Position numbers and translations under genes: made by a program. Shown piece after piece: positions 34,901-41,722 of a stretch of 64,000 nt of DNA. A model generated the notes under the pieces. It worked only from the letters and a program-made list of their open reading frames with translations, did no database searches and was not told where the DNA came from. Numbering within the stretch: position 1 is the stretch's first letter; every line of letters begins with the position of its first letter. Origin of the DNA: UBA2767 sp965228625 (GTDB lineage Bacteria > Pseudomonadota > Alphaproteobacteria > Rhizobiales > Methyloligellaceae); contig OZ245829.1 of the NCBI GenBank assembly GCA_965228625.1, forward strand, positions 2,418,001-2,482,000. The letters run 5' to 3'.

Positions 34901-35016
34901 GCGCCGCCAACCACCGGCAAGTCGCCTCTCAGAACGGCGTTTGCAAGCGTGTCGAGAAACGGCGCATCCGGCAGGATCGTATAGAGACGGGGATCTCGGA
35001 CGTCACGCGTGCTCAC
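31906..35016 (-). CDS. addB: double-strand break repair protein AddB
   Basis: The partner of AddA; its C-terminal PD-(D/E)XK nuclease is visible (ADRIDLGGDGSLAIYDYKTG) after RGSVVHDALMAF. At 1036 residues it is of the alphaproteobacterial type. The N-terminal region (WTILLPTRRAVRALRESFL) has no Walker A, and I see no C-terminal cysteine cluster like that which binds iron-sulfur in Bacillus AddB. The GTG start at 35016 (STRDVRDPRLYTILP) is chosen because GAGGAG lies nine bases upstream and family similarity begins here; it overlaps the murU-like stop by 14 bp. A longer frame to 35094 has no family resemblance. Confidence 0.93.
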   Translation of the reverse strand: MSTRDVRDPRLYTILPDAPFLDTLANAVLRGDLPVVGGAPPDRSTLTRWTILLPTRRAVRALRESFLRVARGTALLLPRIRALGDVDEDALSLSSPSGIGDDADVALDMPLAIGNLQRRLALTRLVLAWSRGIAGSSGDTAHDGRATPAQAASLAAQLAALMDTLDTEQVSLEAVAGLVPERFADHWQRTLSFLEIVTEHWPDYLDEHELMSPYARRNALMAAETERLRSNPPDGPVIAAGSTATVPATADLLEAVARLDDGAVVLPGLDLSLDDASWHAITVPDPHPEHPQFGMQQFLARLGVSREQVTVLDTEARPGARATLVSEVMRPAGTTDRWLAFSQDADRAALAEALAGMTRIDAPTEQDEAEVVSLILRRAVEDEGRTAALVTPDRTLARRVSARLERWGLEVDDSAGTPLAKTPPGAFAEAVAEAVGAGFAPVPLLGLLKHPLTRLGRRAGDIRRAARLLELVAFRQPATGRGIEAHRHAAARARTRAQQAEYVHPNIARLGAADWEEVDALLDDLERAVAPLQDHFLQHEAEADLETLARCHIEVAQNLARDETRSYAALWRGPAGEALADLFEAVLAGGNPGLKIESSDYPDLYRALVAGLPVRPHAPAHPRIFIWGPLEARLQRPDTVVLGGLNEGKWPATVESDPWLNRPMRAELGLSAPERGVGLSAHDVAQLLGVESVYLTRSEKVAGAPTVASRWLLRLDAVLAALGLRDAIKPADPWVQWAAARDSAVPAPQIEAPAPCPPTEARPKGLSVTRIETWMANPYAIFARDILRLYPLEALAGEPDAALRGSVVHDALMAFAQKHPTQLPPDIAAELIRIAHDMFSQFGDQARVEAFWRGQMENFAAWFAATETERRQGVKEVHAEVKGMLTLDNRVPFTLTARADRIDLGGDGSLAIYDYKTGAPPSLAQVDNTYAPQLALEAAIAAAGGFEGLAAGPVSRLAYIRARGYGEGGAERDASNSIAPETLAGDAIEKLGELVTAFASESEPYKALRRPRFSYRFDDYAHLARVPEWQSAGGEP

Positions 35017-35716
35017 GGCGCAACCGCTCCTCGGCTTCGCGCACGGCTTCCGGCGTGCCCACATGCATCCACACGCCCTCGTGCCGCACACCATAGGCGC
35101 GCCCGGCGGAGATGGCGCGGTCCCACAGCAGGTTCAGCGAGAATTTGCCCTCCGGTGCCTCCCGGAAGAGACGCGGATGGGCAATGGACACGCCGGCGAA
35201 GACGAAGGGAACGCTCTCGCTCTCGCCGCGCCTGCGCAAGACGCCGCGCGCATCGAGCGCAAAATCACCGGCGCCCTCATAGCCCAGCGTGCGTACCACT
35301 GGTGCCAGCAAAAGCAAGGCGTCCATGGTTTCCGGATTCCAAGCCGCGATCATCTTCTCAAGACAGGGTGTCCCGCCCTCGATCCATACCGAATCCGAGT
35401 TGTGAATGAAGAACGGGTCACCGCCGAGCCTGGGCAGCGCGCGTACCACGCCGCCGCCGGTGTCGAGCAGGACATCGCGTTCATCGGAAATCTCGATAGA
35501 CGGCGCGGCGCATCCCGCCAGATGGTCCTCGATCTGCTCGGCCCTGTGATGCACGTTCACCACGGCCCTGTTCACACCGGCGGTCACGAGCCGGGCGAGC
35601 ACGTGATCGATAAGCGGCTTGCCGGCAAGTGGGACAAGCGGTTTTGGAACGCTGTCGGTCAGCGGCCGCATGCGCGTCCCCAGGCCCGCCGCCAGCACCA
35701 TTGCCGTATCTGGCAT
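35003..35716 (-). CDS. murU: nucleotidyltransferase, MurNAc-1-phosphate uridylyltransferase (MurU)-like
   Basis: A 237-residue sugar-1-phosphate nucleotidyltransferase with the signature VLAAGLGTRMRPLTDSVPKPL, NVHHRAEQIEDHL and FFIHNSDSVWIEGG. Its partner is encoded just upstream: a gene whose second half is an AmgK-like sugar kinase. In Pseudomonas and Caulobacter AmgK and MurU turn recycled MurNAc into UDP-MurNAc, bypassing MurA and fosfomycin. That pairing supports MurU. A mannose-1-phosphate guanylyltransferase is the alternative, since the sequences are close. Overlaps addB by 14 bp. Confidence 0.75.
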   Translation of the reverse strand: MPDTAMVLAAGLGTRMRPLTDSVPKPLVPLAGKPLIDHVLARLVTAGVNRAVVNVHHRAEQIEDHLAGCAAPSIEISDERDVLLDTGGGVVRALPRLGGDPFFIHNSDSVWIEGGTPCLEKMIAAWNPETMDALLLLAPVVRTLGYEGAGDFALDARGVLRRRGESESVPFVFAGVSIAHPRLFREAPEGKFSLNLLWDRAISAGRAYGVRHEGVWMHVGTPEAVREAEERLRREHA

Positions 35717-35737
35717 GTCTAGGCCTCCTCCGGCGCT

Positions 35738-37273
35738 TTACAGCACGAGTGGCCTGGCGCGCTGATCCACCGGGAGATGCGCATCGAACCAATCGTGCAG
35801 GCCGCCGACCGCGGGGTGCGTGAGGCAGCGCTCCAGATATTCGGAAACGCGGGGGATATGGGCGAGATAGTCATGCTTGCCGTCCCGTTCTGCGAGCCGC
35901 GCGAAAATGCCGAGGATCTTGCAGTTGCGTTGCGTGCCAAGCACCGCATATGCGGCCCTGAACGCCTCTTCATCGAATCCGGAACCATCCCGCGCACGGG
36001 CGCGACAGTAGTGATCGAGCAGGCGGTCTTCAAGCTCCGAGGCGATATCGCGGCGCGCATCCTGGAGTAGCGACACCAGATCGTAGGCGGCATGCCCCTT
36101 GAGGGCATCCTGAAAATCGATCACGCCGACACGTTTGAGGCCTTCCCGTTCCGGCAGCCACAGCAGGTTCGGCGAATGAAAGTCACGCAGCACCCAGCCG
36201 TCTTCCGCGCTGCCAAGCTCCTCGAGCGCTGGCCGCAGTGCGTTCAGAAAGGCGCTGCGCACCGCGTCGTCCGCCGGTTCCTTGCGCACAGCCGGATAGA
36301 ACCAGTCGAGCAGAAGTTCCGCTTCGAATTCGAGCGTCGCCCGGTCGTATGGCGGGAGCGTGTGTACCGTGTCCGCGCCTATGGAAAGGGACGGCTCCGG
36401 TGGGGTTCCTTTAAGGTGAACAAGCACATCCACTGCCGCCTCGTAGAGTTCGCCGAGCGGCGGACTGTCTCCGTCCTCGCTCGCGAAGACCCGGTCGCCC
36501 AGGTCCTCGGTGATGAGGAAGCCATGTTCCAGATCGTGGGCGTGGATATGCGGAACGCTCAGGCCCGAACACTCCAACGCCAGCGCCACAGCGACGAACG
36601 GCGTGACGTCCTCCGCCAGATGCACCAGTTCGCTGTAGGCCTTTCCGTCCCGCACCGGCTCGCCGTCCGGCCGCGCGGGAGAGTCCATCAGGATGACCGT
36701 CTCACCCGCCCCGACAAGGCGCGCGTAGGCGCGGGTCGATGCGTCGCCCTGCAAGAACCGGGGGTGTGCATCGGCCCATTGCGTCCCGTCGCAGAAGGCC
36801 ATTATCGCACGCAGGCGGCTGACGCGCGGTACACATGCGCCGCGCCCCCTGATCGTCAATGTGCGCGTCTGCTCGCTCTCGCCATCGGCGATGTCGATTT
36901 CGATGCGATCGCGCGGGAGGCGCTCGCCGGCGCGCTCGGCCCACTCGATCAGGGCCACGCCCTTGTCGAGCGCTTCGTCGAGGCCGATCTCCTCCAGCTC
37001 GTCCGGATTTTCCATGCGGTAGCAGTCAACGTGAACGACCGGCAGTCGGCCTTGCGCATAGTCCTGCACGAGCGAGAAGGTCGGGCTCGGAATCTCGAGC
37101 GTTTCATCATCATGCACCGCACGGATAATCGCGCGTGCCAGCGTTGTTTTCCCTGCACCCAGTTCACCTGACAAGGCGATGACGTCACCGGGTCTGAGCG
37201 CGAGCGCAAGAAAGGCAGCCAAGCGGTGCACGGCGCCGAGGTCCACGTCCGCGATGATCCAGTCCGAACTCAT
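35738..37273 (-). CDS. tsaE-amgK: fusion of TsaE (tRNA t6A ATPase) and AmgK-like aminoglycoside/sugar phosphotransferase
   Basis: A 511-residue two-domain protein. Residues 1 to about 150 are TsaE, with Walker A SGELGAGKTTLARAII, PSPTFSLVQDY and HVDCYRMENPDELEEIGL; TsaE is the ATPase of the TsaBCDE system for t6A37 in tRNA. From about 160 to the end is an APH-fold kinase with DASTRAYARL, the catalytic loop LRDFHSPNLLWLP and the metal-binding VIDFQDALKG, matching AmgK (MurNAc/GlcNAc 1-kinase). The fusion is typical of Rhizobiales as I remember. It overlaps divL by 4 bp upstream and precedes the murU-like gene by 21 bp. Confidence 0.88.
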   Translation of the reverse strand: MSSDWIIADVDLGAVHRLAAFLALALRPGDVIALSGELGAGKTTLARAIIRAVHDDETLEIPSPTFSLVQDYAQGRLPVVHVDCYRMENPDELEEIGLDEALDKGVALIEWAERAGERLPRDRIEIDIADGESEQTRTLTIRGRGACVPRVSRLRAIMAFCDGTQWADAHPRFLQGDASTRAYARLVGAGETVILMDSPARPDGEPVRDGKAYSELVHLAEDVTPFVAVALALECSGLSVPHIHAHDLEHGFLITEDLGDRVFASEDGDSPPLGELYEAAVDVLVHLKGTPPEPSLSIGADTVHTLPPYDRATLEFEAELLLDWFYPAVRKEPADDAVRSAFLNALRPALEELGSAEDGWVLRDFHSPNLLWLPEREGLKRVGVIDFQDALKGHAAYDLVSLLQDARRDIASELEDRLLDHYCRARARDGSGFDEEAFRAAYAVLGTQRNCKILGIFARLAERDGKHDYLAHIPRVSEYLERCLTHPAVGGLHDWFDAHLPVDQRARPLVL

Positions 37274-39813
37274 CCGGTCGCGGCGGCGGGAGGCACATCG
37301 GACCCCTGGCTGTCCAGCTCAATCGCATCCCGGCCGCGCGACCGCGGCAGGAAACCTTCCTTTTGCCTGAGCGGAAGGAACAGGGTCACCGTGGTGCCGA
37401 CACCGGGCGTGGAATTGAGCGCGACGCGCCCCCCGTGTAGTTCGATCAGATTCTTCACGATCGTCAGGCCGAGGCCGGCGCCGCGATGACGTGATCCCAA
37501 AGGACGGGTTTCGAACCGGTCGAAGGCACTTTCCTGATAGTCCTCCGGGATGCCACGTCCCTCATCCTCGACACTGATCGCGATCATCTCTTCCTGTCGC
37601 CGGCAATCGACGGCAATCCGCCCGCCGGCCTCGGAAAACCCGACTGCGTTGGACAGGAGGTTGAACAGGGCCTGGGTGACGCGCTTTCCGTCCGCGATGA
37701 ATTCCCGTGCGTCGTCGCCGACGCGCACGCGGAGATCGAGCCCGCCCTGCTTGACGCGTTCCTGAACGCCCGCGACCGCGGCTCCGATCACCTCATCCGC
37801 ACTCACATGGGTGAGCGATAACTCGAGCGTTCCGGCATCGATCGTCGTCAGGTCCAGAATATCGTTCACGATTGCCAGCAGCGAGTCGGACGACGTCTGG
37901 ATGTCGCCGAGATACTCCTGCTGCCGCTCGTTGAGCGGGCCAGTGCGCTGGCTGGCGAGCAACTGCGTGAATCCGATGATATTTGTGAGCGGCGTCCGCA
38001 ACTCATAGGAAACGTGCGAAATGAATGCGCTCTTGAGCCGGTCGGCGGCGACCAGGGCTTCATTACGCTCGATCAGCGCGTTTTCGACGCGCTTGGTGTC
38101 GGTGATGTCGAGGTAGGTGAGCAGCGTCGCGCCGTCTGGCAGCGGCAGCCCGGCATAGGCGAGAATGCTGCCGTCGGGACGCGTGAGCGTGCCATGGAGC
38201 GAGCCGCGCTCATCGTCAATTCCCGTAATCGCGCGCTTGACCTCGTCCCAGGCCGCATCCTCATCGAGCAGGACCCGGCACCAGTTTATGACCTCGTCGA
38301 TGTGAGGCTCGCTCGACAGCGCCTTGACGCTCAATTTCCAGATGTTGGCGAAGGCGGGGTTGAAGAGCTTCAGGCGGCCGTCCGTCCCGAACACCGCCAC
38401 GCCCTCGCGCAAATGATCGAGCGTCTCTTTCTGCACGTGAATGAGCGCATTGTAGCGGCTCTTGAGCGCAAGCTGCTCGGTGATGTTGTCGTAAAGGAAC
38501 GTGGCGCTGCCGTCGGCGGCGTGGTTGGCAACCACATGGATGGTTCGCCCGTCCGGCAAATGCCACGAGCTCTCCTGGGACGCGACCGCGTCCTGTTCGC
38601 CAAGCTGTTTCTGCTTCCAGGCCCGATAGTCCGCCTCTTCCGGCAGGCAACGCCGCTGGCGCAGCGTATCCAGGATTTCACCATTCGCCGGACGGGTCGC
38701 AAGCCAGGCTTGGTCGAGCCCCCAAAGATCGACGAATGCCTGATTGCAGTAATGCAGACGCTGGTCCGGCGAGAATATCGCCACCGCCGTGGCAATACGG
38801 TCCAGCGTACGCTTGTGCTCCTCGAACCGCTGGCTCAGTGCGCTCTCGGCTGTCTCGAGCGCGGCCACGTCGATGGCAATTCCCGCACTCGCGTCACCGA
38901 TCGGTTTGGCAATCACGTCATACGCCCGGCGCTCTCCCGATACGATGGCGTGGATGCGTTTTGTGTGACCATTCCCGTCCTTCAGGTCCTTTTCTGCAAC
39001 CTCGCGCTGACGGCTGCTCAGAAACTCGAGCTGCTGTTCGCACGCGGCCATGGAATGCTCCGCATCGACAGCAGACGCGTAGGCGCGATTGACCCACGCC
39101 AGACGGCCGTCCGCATCGCGAAACCAGACGGGCATCGGCAGGGAATCGTAAAGCGCACGCGCAGCATCGATGTCATTGCCAAAGTCGTCCCGCTCGCCCG
39201 CGGAGCCGACCATCCGTTCGCCGGCGTTCGACATGTTGCGGAAGGTCAGGACCGCCTCAGTCCCCGCAGCCCGACCGGCTGCCTCCAGCCTTGCGCCCGA
39301 TGCCGTTTCGACCATCAGCGAAAACCTCTCGCCCGCCTCGAGCAAGGCGGGCACACGTTCCTCGAGCGCCCGCGCCGAATGCGCTTCAAGCCATGAGTCG
39401 AATTGCAGCAGCGCGTCTGCGCCTGGAGCAACGCAAAGCGCGGGATCGAGCGTCGCGGCGGCAAGCACCGGGCTGCCGCCCGCCCGCCAGTGGATCAGGA
39501 CCTGAGGTTCGGCGGCAGTCAGCGCCCGGAACGATGCTTTCTCTGATTCAAGTGCAATGGCCGAGTCGCGTGCGTGCTTTTCGGCTGCGCTGGCACGCCG
39601 CGCCGCACGCAGGAAATGGCCTCCGGTGACGACCGCAAACACGATGCTCCCGGCGAATACGCCAATAAGCAGCAGTGTGCGCGCATCAAGTCCGGCGTCC
39701 GGCATGTCCGCGAGCGCATCCGCCGCGGCGGGCCCGGGAAAGATCACCGCGATAAACAGAAACAACAGGCGTCCAGCCTTCAGCATGTCCCTCGGCAAAG
39801 CGCCGGCAAGCAT
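37270..39813 (-). CDS. divL: DivL-type PAS-domain pseudo-kinase, H-box tyrosine
   Basis: An 847-residue membrane protein with an N-terminal signal-like helix, a second helix (LLLIGVFAGSIVFAVVTGG), several PAS-like units, a HisKA domain and a HATPase_c domain (NLLSNAVGFSEAGG, DEGRGIPEDY, GAGLGLTIVKNL). At the phospho-acceptor place the H-box reads VSYELRTPLTNIIGF: Tyr603 replaces His, the hallmark of DivL. In Caulobacter DivL binds DivK~P and controls CckA-CtrA cell-cycle signalling. I start at ATG 39813 with GGAG nine bases upstream; ATG 39786 (MLKAGRLLFLF) is also plausible. Its stop overlaps the tsaE-amgK start. Confidence 0.87.
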   Translation of the reverse strand: MLAGALPRDMLKAGRLLFLFIAVIFPGPAAADALADMPDAGLDARTLLLIGVFAGSIVFAVVTGGHFLRAARRASAAEKHARDSAIALESEKASFRALTAAEPQVLIHWRAGGSPVLAAATLDPALCVAPGADALLQFDSWLEAHSARALEERVPALLEAGERFSLMVETASGARLEAAGRAAGTEAVLTFRNMSNAGERMVGSAGERDDFGNDIDAARALYDSLPMPVWFRDADGRLAWVNRAYASAVDAEHSMAACEQQLEFLSSRQREVAEKDLKDGNGHTKRIHAIVSGERRAYDVIAKPIGDASAGIAIDVAALETAESALSQRFEEHKRTLDRIATAVAIFSPDQRLHYCNQAFVDLWGLDQAWLATRPANGEILDTLRQRRCLPEEADYRAWKQKQLGEQDAVASQESSWHLPDGRTIHVVANHAADGSATFLYDNITEQLALKSRYNALIHVQKETLDHLREGVAVFGTDGRLKLFNPAFANIWKLSVKALSSEPHIDEVINWCRVLLDEDAAWDEVKRAITGIDDERGSLHGTLTRPDGSILAYAGLPLPDGATLLTYLDITDTKRVENALIERNEALVAADRLKSAFISHVSYELRTPLTNIIGFTQLLASQRTGPLNERQQEYLGDIQTSSDSLLAIVNDILDLTTIDAGTLELSLTHVSADEVIGAAVAGVQERVKQGGLDLRVRVGDDAREFIADGKRVTQALFNLLSNAVGFSEAGGRIAVDCRRQEEMIAISVEDEGRGIPEDYQESAFDRFETRPLGSRHRGAGLGLTIVKNLIELHGGRVALNSTPGVGTTVTLFLPLRQKEGFLPRSRGRDAIELDSQGSDVPPAAATG

Positions 39814-40010
39814 TGCGTCCGCTCCAGGCAACCCCCGTCTGGTCTGCGCACGCGCCTATTCACGCAGCAAGAACCTGGCAAAGACGTGCATGGACCGGTC
39901 GATCGGGCGAATCATACATAGATTACCCGGATCGTGAGTCGTTGCCCACCGCGCGTTCAAGCCGAACGCGCCGTCTCACGCCGAAATAATGGGCAAGACT
40001 GGTCCTACAC

Positions 40011-40033
40011 CCTCTTCGACCAAACCGAAGAGG
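40011..40033 (-). terminator. stem-loop after ahcY
   Basis: CCTCTTCG (40011-40018) and CGAAGAGG (40026-40033) form a perfect 8-bp stem with a 7-base loop, two bases beyond the ahcY stop. No T-run follows on the minus strand, so termination is uncertain. The rest of the space to divL (39832-40035) shows nothing else I can name. Confidence 0.4.
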
Positions 40034-40035
40034 CT

Positions 40036-41421
40036 CTAGTAACGATAGTGGTCCGGTTTGTAGGGCCCGTCGGACTTCACGCCGATATAGTCCGCCTGTT
40101 CCGAACTGAGCTCGGTCAGCGCGGCGCCGAGCTTTTCGAGATGAAGCCGGGCGACCTTTTCGTCCAGGTGCTTGGGCAGAACGTATACCCGGTTCTCGTA
40201 TTCACTTCCTTTCGTCCAGAGCTCGATCTGGGCGAGCACCTGGTTGGTGAATGACGCGCTCATTACGAAACTGGGATGGCCTGTGGCGTTGCCGAGGTTG
40301 AGCAGCCGCCCCTCGGACAGCAGGATCATGCGTTTTCCATCGGGAAACTCGATCATGTCGACCTGCGGCTTCACATTCGTCCATTTGAAGTTCTTCAGTT
40401 GGGCAACCTGAATCTCGTTGTCGAAATGTCCGATATTGCCGACGATCGCCATATCCTTCATCGCCCGCATGTGGTCGAGGGTGATCACGTCCTTGTTGCC
40501 GGTCGCCGTGATGAAGATGTCGGCGTCACTCGTCACGTCGTCGAGCGTCACCACCTCAAAGCCGTCCATTGACGCCTGCAGCGCGCAAATCGGATCGATC
40601 TCGGTCACCTTCACGCGGGCACCAGCGCCCTGAAGCGACTGCGCCGACCCTTTCCCGACATCGCCGTAGCCGCATACAACCGCGACCTTTCCCGCCATCA
40701 TCACATCGGTGGCGCGGCGGATGCCGTCAACGAGGGACTCCTTGCATCCGTATTTGTTGTCGAACTTCGACTTGGTGACACTGTCGTTCACGTTGATCGC
40801 CGGGAACGGAAGAAGCGCCTTCTCGACGAGCTGATAGAGCCGATTGACCCCGGTCGTCGTCTCCTCGGTCACGCCCTTGACCTTGTCACGCTGAGCCGAG
40901 AACCACCCCGGATCACTCGCCAGCCGCTTCTTGATCTGCGCGAAGAAGAACTCCTCCTCTTCCGATTGCGGGTCTTCGATCAAGTCCGTTTCACCGCCTT
41001 CGACACGTGCCCCCACGAGAATGTACATCGTCGCATCCCCGCCATCGTCGAGGATCATGTTGGCGCCGTCCTCGAACAGGAAGATCCGGTCGGCATAGTC
41101 CCAGTATTCCTCGAGCGTTTCGCCCTTGACCGCGAATACGGGCACGCCGGCCTGGGCGATCGCTGCCGCCGCGTGATCCTGCGTTGAGAAGATGTTGCAC
41201 GACGCCCAACGCACTTCTGCGCCCAGCTCGATAAGTGTTTCGATCAAGACGGCGGTCTGAATCGTCATGTGCAGCGACCCGGCGATCCGCGCGCCTTTCA
41301 ACGGTTTCGAGCTTCCGAACTCCTCGCGAATGGCCATAAGGCCGGGCATCTCCGTTTCCGCGATCTCGATCTCGGTACGACCGTAGTCCGCCTGCGATAT
41401 GTCCTTGACCGTGTAATCCAT
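40036..41421 (-). CDS. ahcY: adenosylhomocysteinase
   Basis: Hydrolyses S-adenosylhomocysteine to adenosine and homocysteine, removing the inhibitor left by SAM-dependent methylation. The 461-residue protein has CNIFSTQDHAAAAI, the NAD-binding CGYGDVGKGSAQSL, VTEIDPICALQASMDGF, and the conserved C-terminus KPDHYRY. ATG 41421 (MDYTVKDISQADYG) matches the family N-terminus; the open frame continues upstream without similarity. An AT-rich palindrome about 107 bp upstream of the start may be its operator. Confidence 0.98.
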   Translation of the reverse strand: MDYTVKDISQADYGRTEIEIAETEMPGLMAIREEFGSSKPLKGARIAGSLHMTIQTAVLIETLIELGAEVRWASCNIFSTQDHAAAAIAQAGVPVFAVKGETLEEYWDYADRIFLFEDGANMILDDGGDATMYILVGARVEGGETDLIEDPQSEEEEFFFAQIKKRLASDPGWFSAQRDKVKGVTEETTTGVNRLYQLVEKALLPFPAINVNDSVTKSKFDNKYGCKESLVDGIRRATDVMMAGKVAVVCGYGDVGKGSAQSLQGAGARVKVTEIDPICALQASMDGFEVVTLDDVTSDADIFITATGNKDVITLDHMRAMKDMAIVGNIGHFDNEIQVAQLKNFKWTNVKPQVDMIEFPDGKRMILLSEGRLLNLGNATGHPSFVMSASFTNQVLAQIELWTKGSEYENRVYVLPKHLDEKVARLHLEKLGAALTELSSEQADYIGVKSDGPYKPDHYRY

Positions 41422-41722
41422 GCCTCGCGCCCTCTGTCCTCTCATTGTGAACCAAAAACGGCAAACGGCGCTGCCGCGCCGTGTTTCGGCGCCTCTCTTA
41501 GCGCACTGCTTCTCATGACGCAAGATAGATATAAAGAAATCATTATATCTTTAACTGCTTCAGATTTGCGTGTTCCGTCCGGCCGCCACGTGTGGACGAT
41601 CGAGGTAACGGAATCGCAACAGAATCCTGCTTTACTGCCGATACGCGCTGGTCCGTGGTCCCAGGCAGGCGACGTATTGAATCTGTTGTAACGCGTTCAA
41701 TTTAGTCAAGAGTATCAGGACC
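41422..41722. other. intergenic region between ahcY and the first vWA gene
   Basis: About 300 bases between divergent genes. It is AT-richer than its surroundings and holds the palindrome at 41528-41549. I see no convincing protein gene, tRNA or known riboswitch in it. The open frame that crosses it on the plus strand is continuous with ahcY antisense and does not look like a protein. Confidence 0.7.
41528..41549 (-). promoter_or_regulatory. AT-rich inverted repeat upstream of ahcY, candidate SahR/ArsR-family operator
   Basis: GATATAA (41528-41534) and TTATATC (41543-41549) are a perfect inverted repeat around an 8-base centre, in an AT-rich patch that stands out from the G+C-rich flanks. 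SahR, an ArsR-family repressor, is known to regulate ahcY and methionine-cycle genes in Proteobacteria through AT-rich palindromes. The exact consensus match is not checked, and the regulator gene is not in the window. Confidence 0.45.

Noticed and set aside
41269..41691. A plus-strand frame entering the ahcY/vWA intergenic region
   Set aside because: Most of it is antisense to ahcY; the part beyond is AT-rich regulatory DNA with no recognisable product.
41422..41722. SAH or SAM riboswitch before ahcY
   Set aside because: I looked for the compact SAH/SAM-type pseudoknot pattern and saw no convincing conserved core; an AT-rich palindrome is the only clear signal.
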